Assembly (NCBI GenBank): GCA_963775445.1
Contig: CAVZIT010000004.1
Location: forward strand, 744,001 to 808,000
Direction of reading: 5' to 3'
DNA: 64,000 nt
From: Dokdonella_A sp963775445
Lineage (GTDB): Bacteria; Pseudomonadota; Gammaproteobacteria; Xanthomonadales; Rhodanobacteraceae
This document shows positions 27,552 through 36,362 of this stretch, piece by piece; within the stretch, counting starts at the first letter, position 1, and every line of letters starts with the position of its first letter. The notes below the pieces were generated by a model. It made no database searches. It was not told where the DNA came from and worked only from the letters and a program-made list of their open reading frames with translations. The position numbers were made by a program, and so were the translations under genes.

Positions 27552-28535
27552 ATGAAAAGCCCAGTCCGAATCGCCGTCACCGGTGCCGCCGGCCAGATCG
27601 GTTACGCGTTGCTGTTCCGCATCGCTGCCGGCGACATGCTCGGCAAGGATCAACCGGTGATCCTGCATCTGCTCGAAATCACGCCGGCGCTGCCCGCACT
27701 CGAAGGCGTGGTCATGGAACTCAACGACTGTGCGTTCCCGCTGTTGGCCGGCGTGGTCCCTACCGACAACGCAAACGTCGCGTTCAAGGATGTCGATTAC
27801 GCCTTGCTGGTCGGCGCGCGCCCGCGCGGCGCGGGCATGGAACGCAAAGATCTGCTCGAAGCGAACGGCGCGATCTTCGCCCCGCAGGGCAAAGCGCTCA
27901 ATGCGCACGCCCAACGCGATGTACGTGTGCTCGTGGTCGGCAATCCGGCCAATACCAATGCGCTGATTGCCCAGCAGAACGCGCCGGATCTCGATCCGAA
28001 ATGTTTCACCGCGATGCTGCGTCTCGATCACAATCGCGCGCTGTCGTTGCTGGCCGAAAAGACTCGCGCGCACTCGACCGACATCAAGAAGGTGATTATC
28101 TGGGGTAACCACAGCTCGACCCAGTATCCGGATATCCATCACGCGACGATCAAGGACAAGCCCGCAACGGATGTGGTCGAGCAAAGCTGGTATGAGAACG
28201 AATTCATTCCGACTGTGCAGCAGCGTGGCGCGGCGATCATCAAGGCGCGCGGCGCGTCGTCGGCGGCATCGGCCGCCGCTGCAGCGATCGATCACATGCG
28301 CAACTGGGCGCTCGGCACCGACAAGGACGACTGGGTATCGATGGGCATTCCGTCCGACGGCAGCTATGGCATCGAGCCCGGCGTGATCTACGGTTATCCG
28401 GTCACAGTGAAAGACGGCAAATACAAGATCGTGCCGGATCTCGCGACCGGCGCTTTTTCGCGCGCGCGCATGCAAGCGACCGAAAAGGAATTGCGCGAGG
28501 AGCGTGCCGGCGTGGCGCACCTGTTTGCGGGGTAG
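27552..28535 (+). CDS. mdh: Malate dehydrogenase
   Basis: Oxidises malate to oxaloacetate with NAD in the citric acid cycle. The 327-residue product shows the Rossmann motif TGAAGQIGYALLFRIAAGDM, VGARPRGAGMERKDLLEANG, VVGNPANTNA, RLDHNRA and the active-site WGNHSSTQYPDIHHA. Length matches the cytosolic-type family. GGAGTGAAAAC ahead of ATG 27552 fixes the start. Confidence 0.96.
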   Translation: MKSPVRIAVTGAAGQIGYALLFRIAAGDMLGKDQPVILHLLEITPALPALEGVVMELNDCAFPLLAGVVPTDNANVAFKDVDYALLVGARPRGAGMERKDLLEANGAIFAPQGKALNAHAQRDVRVLVVGNPANTNALIAQQNAPDLDPKCFTAMLRLDHNRALSLLAEKTRAHSTDIKKVIIWGNHSSTQYPDIHHATIKDKPATDVVEQSWYENEFIPTVQQRGAAIIKARGASSAASAAAAAIDHMRNWALGTDKDDWVSMGIPSDGSYGIEPGVIYGYPVTVKDGKYKIVPDLATGAFSRARMQATEKELREERAGVAHLFAG

Positions 28536-28611
28536 ATTCGGACCCGCGGGCATCTTCAATATGGTCCGGCCCGGACCTGATCAGAGGTCCGAGCTTCCGA
28601 GGGGGGCGGCG

Positions 28612-30315
28612 ATGAGCGATCTTTGGCAACGCCTTGGGCAACGCAAGCTGGTGCAGTGGGCCGTTGCCTACGTGGCGTTTGCCTTCGCGCTGTTGCAGGG
28701 CATCGATATCGTCGCCAGCCGGTTCGATTGGCCCGCCGGCATCGAGCGGGGATTGATCGTCGCGTCGTGCGTCGGCTTCTTCGCGGCGCTGGTGATTGCC
28801 TGGTATCACGGCGAGCGCGGCGTGCAGAGGGTCACCGGCACGGAAGTGCTGATCCTGGGCCTGCTGCTGGCCGTCGGTGGCGGGCTCCTGTGGCAGTTCT
28901 CGCGCCCGTCGGCGACGCAAGAATCCGCCAGTGCCGCGCCGGCTCGACCTGTCCGGGCCAGCTCGCCCAACTCGATCGCGGTGCTGCCGTTCGTCGACAT
29001 GAGCCAGGCGCGCGACCAGGCGTATTTTTCCGATGGCCTGTCCGACGAGCTGCTCAACATGCTCGCGCAGTTGCCGCAGCTGCGCGTGATTGCGCGCACG
29101 TCGTCATTCTCCTTCAAGGGCAAGCAGGCCGATGTCGCCACGATCGCCCGGAAACTCGACGTCGTCCATCTGCTGGAAGGCAGCGTGCGAAAATCCGGCA
29201 ATACGCTGCGCATCAGCGCCCAGCTGATCCGCGCGTCCGACAGCTCGCAGGTCTGGTCGCAAACCTACGATCGCCAGTTGACCGACGTGTTCAAGGTGCA
29301 GGACGAGATCGCCGCCGCGGTGGTCGACGCGCTGAAGGTCAAGCTGTTGCCGGACCAACACCTGGGCAATCCGTACCGCAGCGACAATGCCGAGGCCTAC
29401 GACCAGTATCTGCTCGGCAAGGAGTTCTACAACCGGACCACGCCGGCTGATTGGCGCAAGGCGGCGGCTGCATTCCAGCGCGCCATCGACCTGGATCCCG
29501 GCTACGGTGCGCCTCGAGCCGGGTTGGCGGCCGCGGAATATTCACTCGCCGACCTGGCAGGTGACCCGGCCAGCAAGCAGCAAGCGCTGGACTCCGCGGA
29601 CCTGGCCGTCGCCAAGGCACCACAGCTTGCTGACGCTTATGCCGCGCGCGGCATCATCCGCTTGAGCTTCTTCCGGAACTGGGACGGTGCGGGGACGGAT
29701 TTCGAAAAGGCACTGCGACTCAACCCTGCCGCGAGCGCTGCGCAGCTCGGCAACTACCGTTTGTTGATGGCACTGGGAAACCTGCCCGAGGCGATCGTGG
29801 CGGCGCGCGGGGCGACCAAATCCAATCCGCTCAGCAACCTCACGTGGACCTCGCTGGGACGCGCCTTGTATGCAGCAGGCGATTATTCCGCCGCAGACCA
29901 GGCCCTGGACCGCGCTCGCGAAATCAGTTCCGATTCGACGTACAGCAGATACGCGGCTGGCTTGAACGAGCTCGCGCAGGGCAGGGCACGTGAAGCCCTG
30001 ACCACATTCGGGACAGCTGGGGATGTCTATAGTCTGGCGGGCATCGCCATGGCTGAATATTCGCTGGGTCATGCGCGCCAGTCGCGGCAGGCGCTGGACG
30101 AAGTGGTCGAAAAGTACGGAAAAGCCGGGGCCTACCAGATCGCCCAAGCCTTTGCCTGGCGCGGCGAAGCGGACAAGGCTTTCGAATGGCTGGATACCGC
30201 CCTGGCGACCAACGACGGCGGCTTGAGCTTCCTCAAGAGCGACCCGGTTTTGGACCGGCTTTCCGCCGACCCGCGCTTCGCCGCGTTGCTGAAGAAGATG
30301 GGCCTCCCGGAATGA
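28612..30315 (+). CDS. TolB-like/TPR membrane protein, paralogue 1
   Basis: The 567-residue product starts MSDLWQRLGQRKLVQWAVAY. Three hydrophobic segments lie within the first 100 residues (VAFAFALLQGIDIV, VGFFAALVIAWYHGE, VLILGLLLAVGGGLLWQF). Basic loops fit an N-in topology that puts the rest in the periplasm. Residues about 120-270 form a TolB-like/FlgO-type fold (NSIAVLPFVDMSQARDQAYF, LEGSVRKSGNTLRISAQLIR). TPR-like helices follow, and the tail DPVLDRLSADPRFAALLKKM is shared with the paralogues below. No cyclase catalytic domain is present. Function unknown. GAGGGG precedes the ATG. Confidence 0.85.
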   Translation: MSDLWQRLGQRKLVQWAVAYVAFAFALLQGIDIVASRFDWPAGIERGLIVASCVGFFAALVIAWYHGERGVQRVTGTEVLILGLLLAVGGGLLWQFSRPSATQESASAAPARPVRASSPNSIAVLPFVDMSQARDQAYFSDGLSDELLNMLAQLPQLRVIARTSSFSFKGKQADVATIARKLDVVHLLEGSVRKSGNTLRISAQLIRASDSSQVWSQTYDRQLTDVFKVQDEIAAAVVDALKVKLLPDQHLGNPYRSDNAEAYDQYLLGKEFYNRTTPADWRKAAAAFQRAIDLDPGYGAPRAGLAAAEYSLADLAGDPASKQQALDSADLAVAKAPQLADAYAARGIIRLSFFRNWDGAGTDFEKALRLNPAASAAQLGNYRLLMALGNLPEAIVAARGATKSNPLSNLTWTSLGRALYAAGDYSAADQALDRAREISSDSTYSRYAAGLNELAQGRAREALTTFGTAGDVYSLAGIAMAEYSLGHARQSRQALDEVVEKYGKAGAYQIAQAFAWRGEADKAFEWLDTALATNDGGLSFLKSDPVLDRLSADPRFAALLKKMGLPE

Positions 30316-30319
30316 CGCG

Positions 30320-32434
30320 ATGAACCTGTTCGCCGAACTCAAGCGCCGCAACGTGATTCGCATGGCCGGGTTGTATCTGGTCGGTGCGTGGTTGATCGTT
30401 CAAGTGGCCGGAACACTTTTGCCGGTGTTCGAGGCACCGGCATGGGCGATGAAGACGCTGGTGGGATTGCTCGCGGTCGCATTTTTCCCCGCGCTGATCT
30501 TCGCCTGGGTGTTCGAGTTGACGCCGCAAGGCATCAAGCGCGACGAGGATGTAAGACCGGAACAATCGATTGCTCCGCAAACCGCGCGACGCATGGACCG
30601 CACGATCATCGCCGTGCTGGTGCTCGCGCTTGGATATTTTGTGGTCGACAAGTTTGTGCTCGCGCCGCAACGCCTCGTGGCGCGAAACGGAGCGGAGACG
30701 ACGCAAGCCGCAACGCCGGCAAGGACGAAAGCGGATGCGGTCGCCAACGACAAATCCATCGCCGTACTGCCGTTCGAGAACTTGTCGGACGATAAATCCA
30801 ATGCCTATTTTGCGAGCGGCATGCAGGATGAAATCCTCACGCGTTTGGCAGGCATCCGCGATCTGAAGGTGATCTCGCGCACGTCGACGGAGCAATACGC
30901 AAGCCGCCCGCCGAATCTGAAAATCGTCGCAGAACAACTCGGTGTGGCGACCGTGCTGGAAGGCAGCGTGCAGCGCGCGGACGGAAAGGTGCGCATCAAC
31001 CTGCAATTGATCGATGCGCGCAACGACAGCCATCTTTGGGCGCAGAACTACGATCGCGAGCTGAAGGACGTGTTCGCCGTGCAGAGCGACGTCGCGGAAA
31101 GAGTCGCCGATGCGTTGAAGGCGAAACTGCTGCCGGCCGAGTCGGCGCGCATGGCCAACGTGCCGACCCAGAATCCAGAAGCCTATGATCTCTACCTGCA
31201 GGCGCGTTACCGGTTCAATCAACTTCAGACCAGCAGCAGCAAGGATCCTGTCGCGACCGGCAAGCAGGCTGTCGATCTTTATCAGCGTGCCATCGCGGCT
31301 GATCCCGACTTCGCCCTGGCCTACGTCTGGCTGTCCTATCTGCAGAGCTACCTGCACTGGTACGGAGTCGACAACTCTCCGGACATCGTCGATGCGGCCC
31401 AGCGCAACGCGAAAGAAGCACTCGCATTGCAGCCCGGTTTGCCCGAGGCGCATCTGGCGATGGGTTACGTCCACTACTGGGGCCATCGTGACTATCCTGC
31501 GGCGTTGAGCGAATTCGCAACAGCGCGAGCCAGCCTGCCCAACAACCCCGAGGTTCTTGCCGCGATCGGCTATGTCACCCGGCGGCAGGGAAACGCCACG
31601 TTCGGGATTCCCGAAATGCAGCAGGCGAGCCTGCTCGATCCACGCAATTCGCTGTTGCCTCGCGAGATCGCCGACTCTTACGTTGCCTTGCGCCGCTACG
31701 ACGAAGCCGATGCCACGTTCGCACGCTCGCTGGCGATTTTCCCCGGCGATGTCGAGGCGCAGGTGCAGCGCGTAACCGGCAGGATTTTCAGCGGCGACAT
31801 CGAATCGGCCGAGCGCATGCTTGCAACGATTCCCGCAGGGATGGATCCGCAGGGAACCGTGTCGCTGATGCGTTTCCGGCTGCAGATGCTGTTGCGTCAC
31901 CCCGACGCAGCGCTTGCCGCCATCGCGAACGCGCCGACGTGGCTGCTGGCGCGCTTCGAGCACAGTGCGGCACCCGTCGCGCTGTTGCGCGGACAGGCTC
32001 TGGCGATGAAGGGTGATTCGGCCGCGTCGCGCACCGCATTCCTCGAAGCCGTGCGGTTGCTGCAGGACGCCCGCAAGAATCCCGTCACCGAAGTCGATGC
32101 GCTCAGCCTCCTGGGTTTGGCCTATGCCGGACTCGGCCAGAAGCAAGCCGCGCTGGAATCGGGTCGCGCTGCGGTGGAGCGATTGCCGATATCGCGTGAT
32201 TCCATCGTCGGCGCGTACAACCTCGAACGTCTGGCCCGGGTCGAAGCGCAAGTCGGCGAAACCGACGGCGCGATCGAACATCTTCAGCAGTTGATGGGCG
32301 TCGCTGCGGGCGAAACCCTGTCGATCGCAACCTTGCGCATCGATCCCGTCTGGGATCCGTTGCGCAAGGACCCGCGCTTCCGGGCATTGCTGCACTCACC
32401 GCCAGCCGCCGTAGGCGCTCCGGCGCATGAATGA
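30320..32434 (+). CDS. TolB-like/TPR membrane protein, paralogue 2 (different anchor)
   Basis: This 704-residue protein begins 4 bases after paralogue 1. Its anchor differs (MNLFAELKRRNVIRMAGLYL, then VELTPQGIKRDE-type loop) and resembles the N-terminus common to large TolB/TPR families in Xanthomonadales. The TolB-like part (SIAVLPFENLSDDKSNAYFA, VISRTSTEQYASRP, VATVLEGSVQRADGKVRINL) is very close to the downstream paralogues. At least eight TPR-like repeats follow, then the shared tail IDPVWDPLRKDPRFRALL. A periplasmic location is inferred from the anchor. Its stop overlaps the next start as ATGAATGA. Confidence 0.85.
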   Translation: MNLFAELKRRNVIRMAGLYLVGAWLIVQVAGTLLPVFEAPAWAMKTLVGLLAVAFFPALIFAWVFELTPQGIKRDEDVRPEQSIAPQTARRMDRTIIAVLVLALGYFVVDKFVLAPQRLVARNGAETTQAATPARTKADAVANDKSIAVLPFENLSDDKSNAYFASGMQDEILTRLAGIRDLKVISRTSTEQYASRPPNLKIVAEQLGVATVLEGSVQRADGKVRINLQLIDARNDSHLWAQNYDRELKDVFAVQSDVAERVADALKAKLLPAESARMANVPTQNPEAYDLYLQARYRFNQLQTSSSKDPVATGKQAVDLYQRAIAADPDFALAYVWLSYLQSYLHWYGVDNSPDIVDAAQRNAKEALALQPGLPEAHLAMGYVHYWGHRDYPAALSEFATARASLPNNPEVLAAIGYVTRRQGNATFGIPEMQQASLLDPRNSLLPREIADSYVALRRYDEADATFARSLAIFPGDVEAQVQRVTGRIFSGDIESAERMLATIPAGMDPQGTVSLMRFRLQMLLRHPDAALAAIANAPTWLLARFEHSAAPVALLRGQALAMKGDSAASRTAFLEAVRLLQDARKNPVTEVDALSLLGLAYAGLGQKQAALESGRAAVERLPISRDSIVGAYNLERLARVEAQVGETDGAIEHLQQLMGVAAGETLSIATLRIDPVWDPLRKDPRFRALLHSPPAAVGAPAHE

Positions 32435-32675
32435 ATTCCTGCAACGCCTGAAGCAACGCAAGGTGGTGCAGTGGGCGCTGGCCCATGTCGCCTTCGCGTT
32501 CGCGCTCTTGCAGGGTGTCCACATCTTCGCGCAACGTTTCGACTGGCCCGAATCGATCGAACGTGGGTTGCTGATTGCGGTTTGCGCCGCGAGCGTTGCG
32601 CGCCGCAGGGGTTGTCCCTGGTCGGGCGCGAAGCCCCGCCCGCGCCTGGTACACGAATGCCTGATCACGACCTGA
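32427..32675 (+). pseudogene. Truncated TolB/TPR paralogue: anchor segment only
   Basis: Starts within ATGAATGA at the end of the preceding gene and encodes MNEFLQRLKQRKVVQWALAH, VAFAFALLQGVHIFAQRFDW and PESIERGLLIAVCAA, matching the first 50 residues of the other paralogues. Homology stops after that span and the frame runs into unrelated Arg/Pro-rich sequence ending at 32675. The second and third spans, TolB-like and TPR parts are gone. Confidence 0.8.
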
Positions 32676-32771
32676 CGTTTGCGGGGAAGCCGGTCATCGT
32701 CGGGGTCATCGTCGGCATGAATGGCAAGCCGGACAGTCGCCACGCGATGAATGGATGCGGCTCCGCATCCC

Positions 32772-34352
32772 TTACGAAGAACGCAACACCTCCAACACCT
32801 CCCAGCACCGCGTCCTGTTCGGCGAGTTCTGCGACCACTTGCGCATCTCCTCGACGAACTTTTCCAAAATCTCCTCGGCTTCGAGCTCCCGGGCGAGGCG
32901 GATCTCGCGCTTCGCCGACGCGGTGTCGCCCAGCCCGGTATGGGCCCAGGCACACGTCAGGTGGGGTTGGTAGTAATGGGGCGTACGCTCGACGGCCTGC
33001 TGGCCGCCGCGCAGGCCCCGGGCGTAGTCCAGCATGAACAGGTGCCCGGTGGCGCGGTAGGTGGCCCACAGCCCGAATCGCGGATGATGCGGCGCACGCG
33101 ACTCGGCGGTTTCGATCAGGCCGATGCCGGCCGGGTCTGCATGGCGCAGGCAATGCTGCCAGCCGAGCACGGCCAGCGCATGCGCGTCGTTCGGGTTGCG
33201 CGCGGTGGCCAATTCCAGGTGCCGGATGGCTTCGTCGGGTCGGTGGAACATCGTCGCCACGACGCCGGCGTCCGCGCGCACCTCCGGGTCGCTGGGTGCC
33301 GCTTCCAGGGCTTGTCCGATCAGCGCGTCAGCCTGCGCGATGGTCGCGGCGGGATCCTCGGCCCACTGGCTGACGACGTTCTGGCTGAGCTGCACCGCCA
33401 GTGCCGCGCGGGTAATCGGATCGTCGGGCTCGATCTGAAGCGCCTCCTGCAACATGGCGACAATCCGTCTTGCGCTGTCGACGCCGTAGTTGGCGCGCAA
33501 CGCTTCCGCCGCCAGGACCCGTTCATACGCCGAGAGATTGAAGCGTCCGGTACGGCGCACGCGGACGGGCTGGGTGGTGTTGACCTTGGCGGTGATCGCC
33601 GTGGTGATGCTGTAGACGACGTCTTCCTGCACCTCGAAGAAACGGTCGACAGCGGTTTCGTATTTTTCCGCCCACAGCAACACGTTCTCGGCGGCATCGC
33701 CCAGGTCGGCGCGAATCCTGACCGTATCCCCGGAGCGTACCAGCGTGGCCGTCACAATGAAGCGTGCACGAAGGATCTCGCCCGCCGCGACAAGATCCGA
33801 CGTCCGGGAGGAAAGTCGCACGGCGGAGCTGTAGGGCGCCACGCGATAGCGCGGCGTTCGCGACAAAAGCATGGTCAGGTCGCGGGTCAGGCCGTCGGCG
33901 AGGAGCGTTGCTTGACCGACCGCGGACATGTCCACGACGGGCAGGACCGCAACGGAGAAGGGCGGGAAGCGAGTGCGTGTCGAAGGCGAAGCGGAGGTGT
34001 CCTCGTCCGCAGCCCCGACATCGGCATCCAGCCGGTAGCCGAGCTTTGAAACGGTGCTCACGGTGCCGGCCGCCACGGCGACGCCGTTCAACGCCTTGCG
34101 CAACTGGTATACGACTCTCGTCAGGCTCTCGTCGCTGGCGGGCGCGCCGGCCCAGATGCGCGCCACCAGTTCGTCGCGAGTCCACAATTGGCCCGGTCGC
34201 TCGGATAGCGCGACCAGCAGCGCCATGACCTTGGGCTCGATCCCGCAGGCGGACTTCTTGCCGGAGATGCGCAAGGAGCCCGGTTCGATGAGCGCGTCAT
34301 TCAGATAGAACGGCGCACGAGCAATCCCCGAATGGCTCCCGGATTCCACCAT
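32772..34352 (-). CDS. Winged-helix transcriptional regulator with TolB-like and TPR domains
   Basis: The 526-residue protein has an OmpR/CadC-type winged helix (about 15-110: KVMALLVALSERPGQLWTRD, SDESLTRVVYQLRKAL, STVSKLGYRLD). A TolB-like domain (about 130-270: FSVAVLPVVDMSAVGQATLL) and TPR-like helices follow (DEAIRHLELATARNPNDAHA). CadC-like relatives carry a membrane span between the two parts; none is visible here, so it appears soluble. It is the only transcription-factor-like gene in the array region and faces away from the genes at 34843 onward, so it is the best candidate regulator. ATG 34352 preferred over the adjacent GTG. Confidence 0.85.
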   Translation of the reverse strand: MVESGSHSGIARAPFYLNDALIEPGSLRISGKKSACGIEPKVMALLVALSERPGQLWTRDELVARIWAGAPASDESLTRVVYQLRKALNGVAVAAGTVSTVSKLGYRLDADVGAADEDTSASPSTRTRFPPFSVAVLPVVDMSAVGQATLLADGLTRDLTMLLSRTPRYRVAPYSSAVRLSSRTSDLVAAGEILRARFIVTATLVRSGDTVRIRADLGDAAENVLLWAEKYETAVDRFFEVQEDVVYSITTAITAKVNTTQPVRVRRTGRFNLSAYERVLAAEALRANYGVDSARRIVAMLQEALQIEPDDPITRAALAVQLSQNVVSQWAEDPAATIAQADALIGQALEAAPSDPEVRADAGVVATMFHRPDEAIRHLELATARNPNDAHALAVLGWQHCLRHADPAGIGLIETAESRAPHHPRFGLWATYRATGHLFMLDYARGLRGGQQAVERTPHYYQPHLTCAWAHTGLGDTASAKREIRLARELEAEEILEKFVEEMRKWSQNSPNRTRCWEVLEVLRSS

Positions 34353-34842
34353 CACTCAGCAGGCTAACACGGCGGGGCATCTTCCATCATAAAAAAATCA
34401 GGTGGTCGTCAGGACTCTCCTCTGGCTGCGTTCTACTTTCGATTCCGGTCCGCCGTTCGGCAGACCGAATCTTGAGCGGGTCTGTTCATATCCGGCGCGC
34501 GCATGGGTCCGGCGTTGCGTGGCAAGCATCGTCTGGCGTGTACGCGCACCGGACAAGCGGGAATCACCATGAGCAACAATGGCGCTTGGGGAAAGGATGC
34601 CCGTCTACCAACCCTGACGGGCCTTCTTCACCGATGGGCCAAGGCCCCTTCAAGCGCTTGTCGAAGCGACTCCGACCCTCTTTTCGCGGACCGGAGGATT
34701 TCCATGCAGCCTGCAGACGCTGCCGGCCCTCGGGTTGCATTGCCTGCAAACCCGTGCGCAGCCGTACCCGGTTATTCCTGCCACGCCGGCAATCATGAAA
34801 CAGGTGGCGCCGCGGCGTGAGTCGCCACCGGGGAGAAATGAA
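34353..34842. other. Divergent intergenic region with a hairpin before the next gene
   Basis: This 490-base gap between divergent genes probably holds the promoters of both. An AT-rich patch lies at about 34387-34400 (CATCATAAAAAAATCA). A small frame starts at 34704 behind a strong GGAGG (38 codons, unconvincing). GGTGGCG (34803-34809) and CGCCACC (34823-34829) form a 7-bp hairpin just before the ribosome-binding site of the gene at 34843. Confidence 0.4.
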
Positions 34843-35349
34843 ATGCATACGAAAAATCAAATGCGTCCGCGAACCCTGTCCGTGGCGGTCCTGGCATTGC
34901 TGGCGGCATCGGGTGCCGCGAATGCGACGGAATTCTCGGGCCACTACTACAACGTCCCCGGCACCGAGACCAAGACGACCTTGCCCGACGGCAACATCTC
35001 GATCCAGCGGCAGTACTACCACCTGAACCAGTCCGACCATGCCGCCGATCCGATCAACGCAACCGCAGGCAGCTGCTTTGGCAACGTGATCACGACCAAG
35101 GCAGGCAAGGTCCTGTCGGGCAGCGGCTTTTGCTACGAGCAGGACGACCAGGGCAACGGCACGACCTTGTCGTGGAAGATCGACGAAACCGGCACCGCCA
35201 AATGCCCTGCCCAGTGCGGGACCTGGCGGTACGTCGACGGCTACGGCAAGTTCAAGGGCGTGACGGGTGGCGGAACCTGGACCACGACGCACCGCTTCGC
35301 CAATGGTGCGTCGTTCGGCACGGACACCGGCAACTACAAGCTGCCGTAG
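34843..35349 (+). CDS. Secreted hypothetical protein, 168 residues
   Basis: Begins with a signal peptide (TLSVAVLALLAASGAANA, cleavage likely before TEFSG). The mature part contains SCFGNVITTKAG, GFCYEQDDQG, AKCPAQCGTWRY and GYGKFKGVTGGGTW; four cysteines could form two disulfides. The Gly/Thr-rich beta-type pattern (KFKGVTGGGTW) resembles small secreted beta-barrel proteins but no family is assigned. GGGAGAAATGAA before ATG 34843 decides the start. Confidence 0.75.
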   Translation: MHTKNQMRPRTLSVAVLALLAASGAANATEFSGHYYNVPGTETKTTLPDGNISIQRQYYHLNQSDHAADPINATAGSCFGNVITTKAGKVLSGSGFCYEQDDQGNGTTLSWKIDETGTAKCPAQCGTWRYVDGYGKFKGVTGGGTWTTTHRFANGASFGTDTGNYKLP

Positions 35350-35514
35350 ACACGAAGCCACCCGGGAGTGCCGGGACATGCAAATCGTCCCGGCGCTTTT
35401 CATCCCGGAAACAGGCACGAACAGAGGCAGAGCGGGACTTTCCGGCCCTTCAGATTGGGACAGGTGCAGTCGGACTTTTTACCGATCCCCATTCACCTGA
35501 GGCATCGAGTCGAC

Positions 35515-36348
35515 ATGACACAGGCTGAGCAACACATCGCGAATGGTGTCGGGGTGCTTGCGGGCGCGAGCAGCGCATCGATGCCCATCGAGTGGAGACC
35601 CGCTGCCTTCGCCTGCTCGCACCGGTGGGACCGCAACTTCTACCTGACAATGGTCGGCCTGATCTGGCTGGGCATCGGGATGGGCTTCGGGCCCGAGATC
35701 GTGCATCGCCTGGCAACCGATGCGCGACCTTTCCCGGTCATCGTGCACGTCCACGCCGTGGCTTTCGTCGGATGGTTGTGTCTGCTGACCGCGCAGGTCG
35801 TGCTGGTGCGTACCCGGCGCACGGACCTGCACATGAAGCTGGGCGTGGCGGGCATGGTTCTGTCCCCGGCGATGGTCGTGCTCGGCATCGCGGCTGCCGT
35901 CGTGGTCGATCATCATCACGCGGGCTTGCCCGGGGGCAACGCCGCGTTCTTCAGCGTGTCGCTCGCGGACATCCTGAACTTCGCGGTGATGGCCTCGGCC
36001 GCCTTCGCGTTGCGGCGGCGGATCCCTTCCGCGCACAAGCGATTGATCATCCTGGCGACGATCTTCATTGCCAATGCCGGTTTTGCCCGCTGGTGGGAGG
36101 GACCGATCCTTCATTCGGTTACCCGGCACCATGGCGTGCCGGGTTTCTGGACATATGCCGCCGGAGTGTTCCTCAGCGACGTCCTGTTAATTTTGATGAT
36201 GGGGGTCTACGACCTGATCACCCGTCGCCGCCTGCATCCGGCCTTCGTCCTTGGTGCATCGTTCGGCCTGCTGGTCGAGGCACTGGCGATAGGGCTCTAC
36301 GTCAGTCCGGGGTGGAAACCGGTGGCGCTCAGGTTGATCGGACTCTGA
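35515..36348 (+). CDS. Multispan membrane protein of unknown function
   Basis: The 277-residue protein has about seven hydrophobic segments. A conserved-looking histidine motif, IVHVHAVAFVGWLCLLTAQV, is followed by RRTDLHMKLGVAGMVLSPAM. The pattern resembles uncharacterised membrane proteins often found near cytochrome-type genes; cofactor binding is not shown. It lies 14 bases before the APC transporter gene, so the two are probably co-transcribed. Confidence 0.75.
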   Translation: MTQAEQHIANGVGVLAGASSASMPIEWRPAAFACSHRWDRNFYLTMVGLIWLGIGMGFGPEIVHRLATDARPFPVIVHVHAVAFVGWLCLLTAQVVLVRTRRTDLHMKLGVAGMVLSPAMVVLGIAAAVVVDHHHAGLPGGNAAFFSVSLADILNFAVMASAAFALRRRIPSAHKRLIILATIFIANAGFARWWEGPILHSVTRHHGVPGFWTYAAGVFLSDVLLILMMGVYDLITRRRLHPAFVLGASFGLLVEALAIGLYVSPGWKPVALRLIGL

Positions 36349-36362
36349 CGGCCGTGGACGAC

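Noticed and set aside
30233..32395. Long minus-strand open frame of 720 codons
   Set aside because: Antisense of TolB/TPR paralogue 2, which has clear domains and an operon position.
34503..34820. Small plus-strand frames before the secreted protein
   Set aside because: A 38-codon frame at 34704 has a strong ribosome-binding site but is Pro/Ala-rich without family or conserved context; kept only as a comment on the intergenic region.
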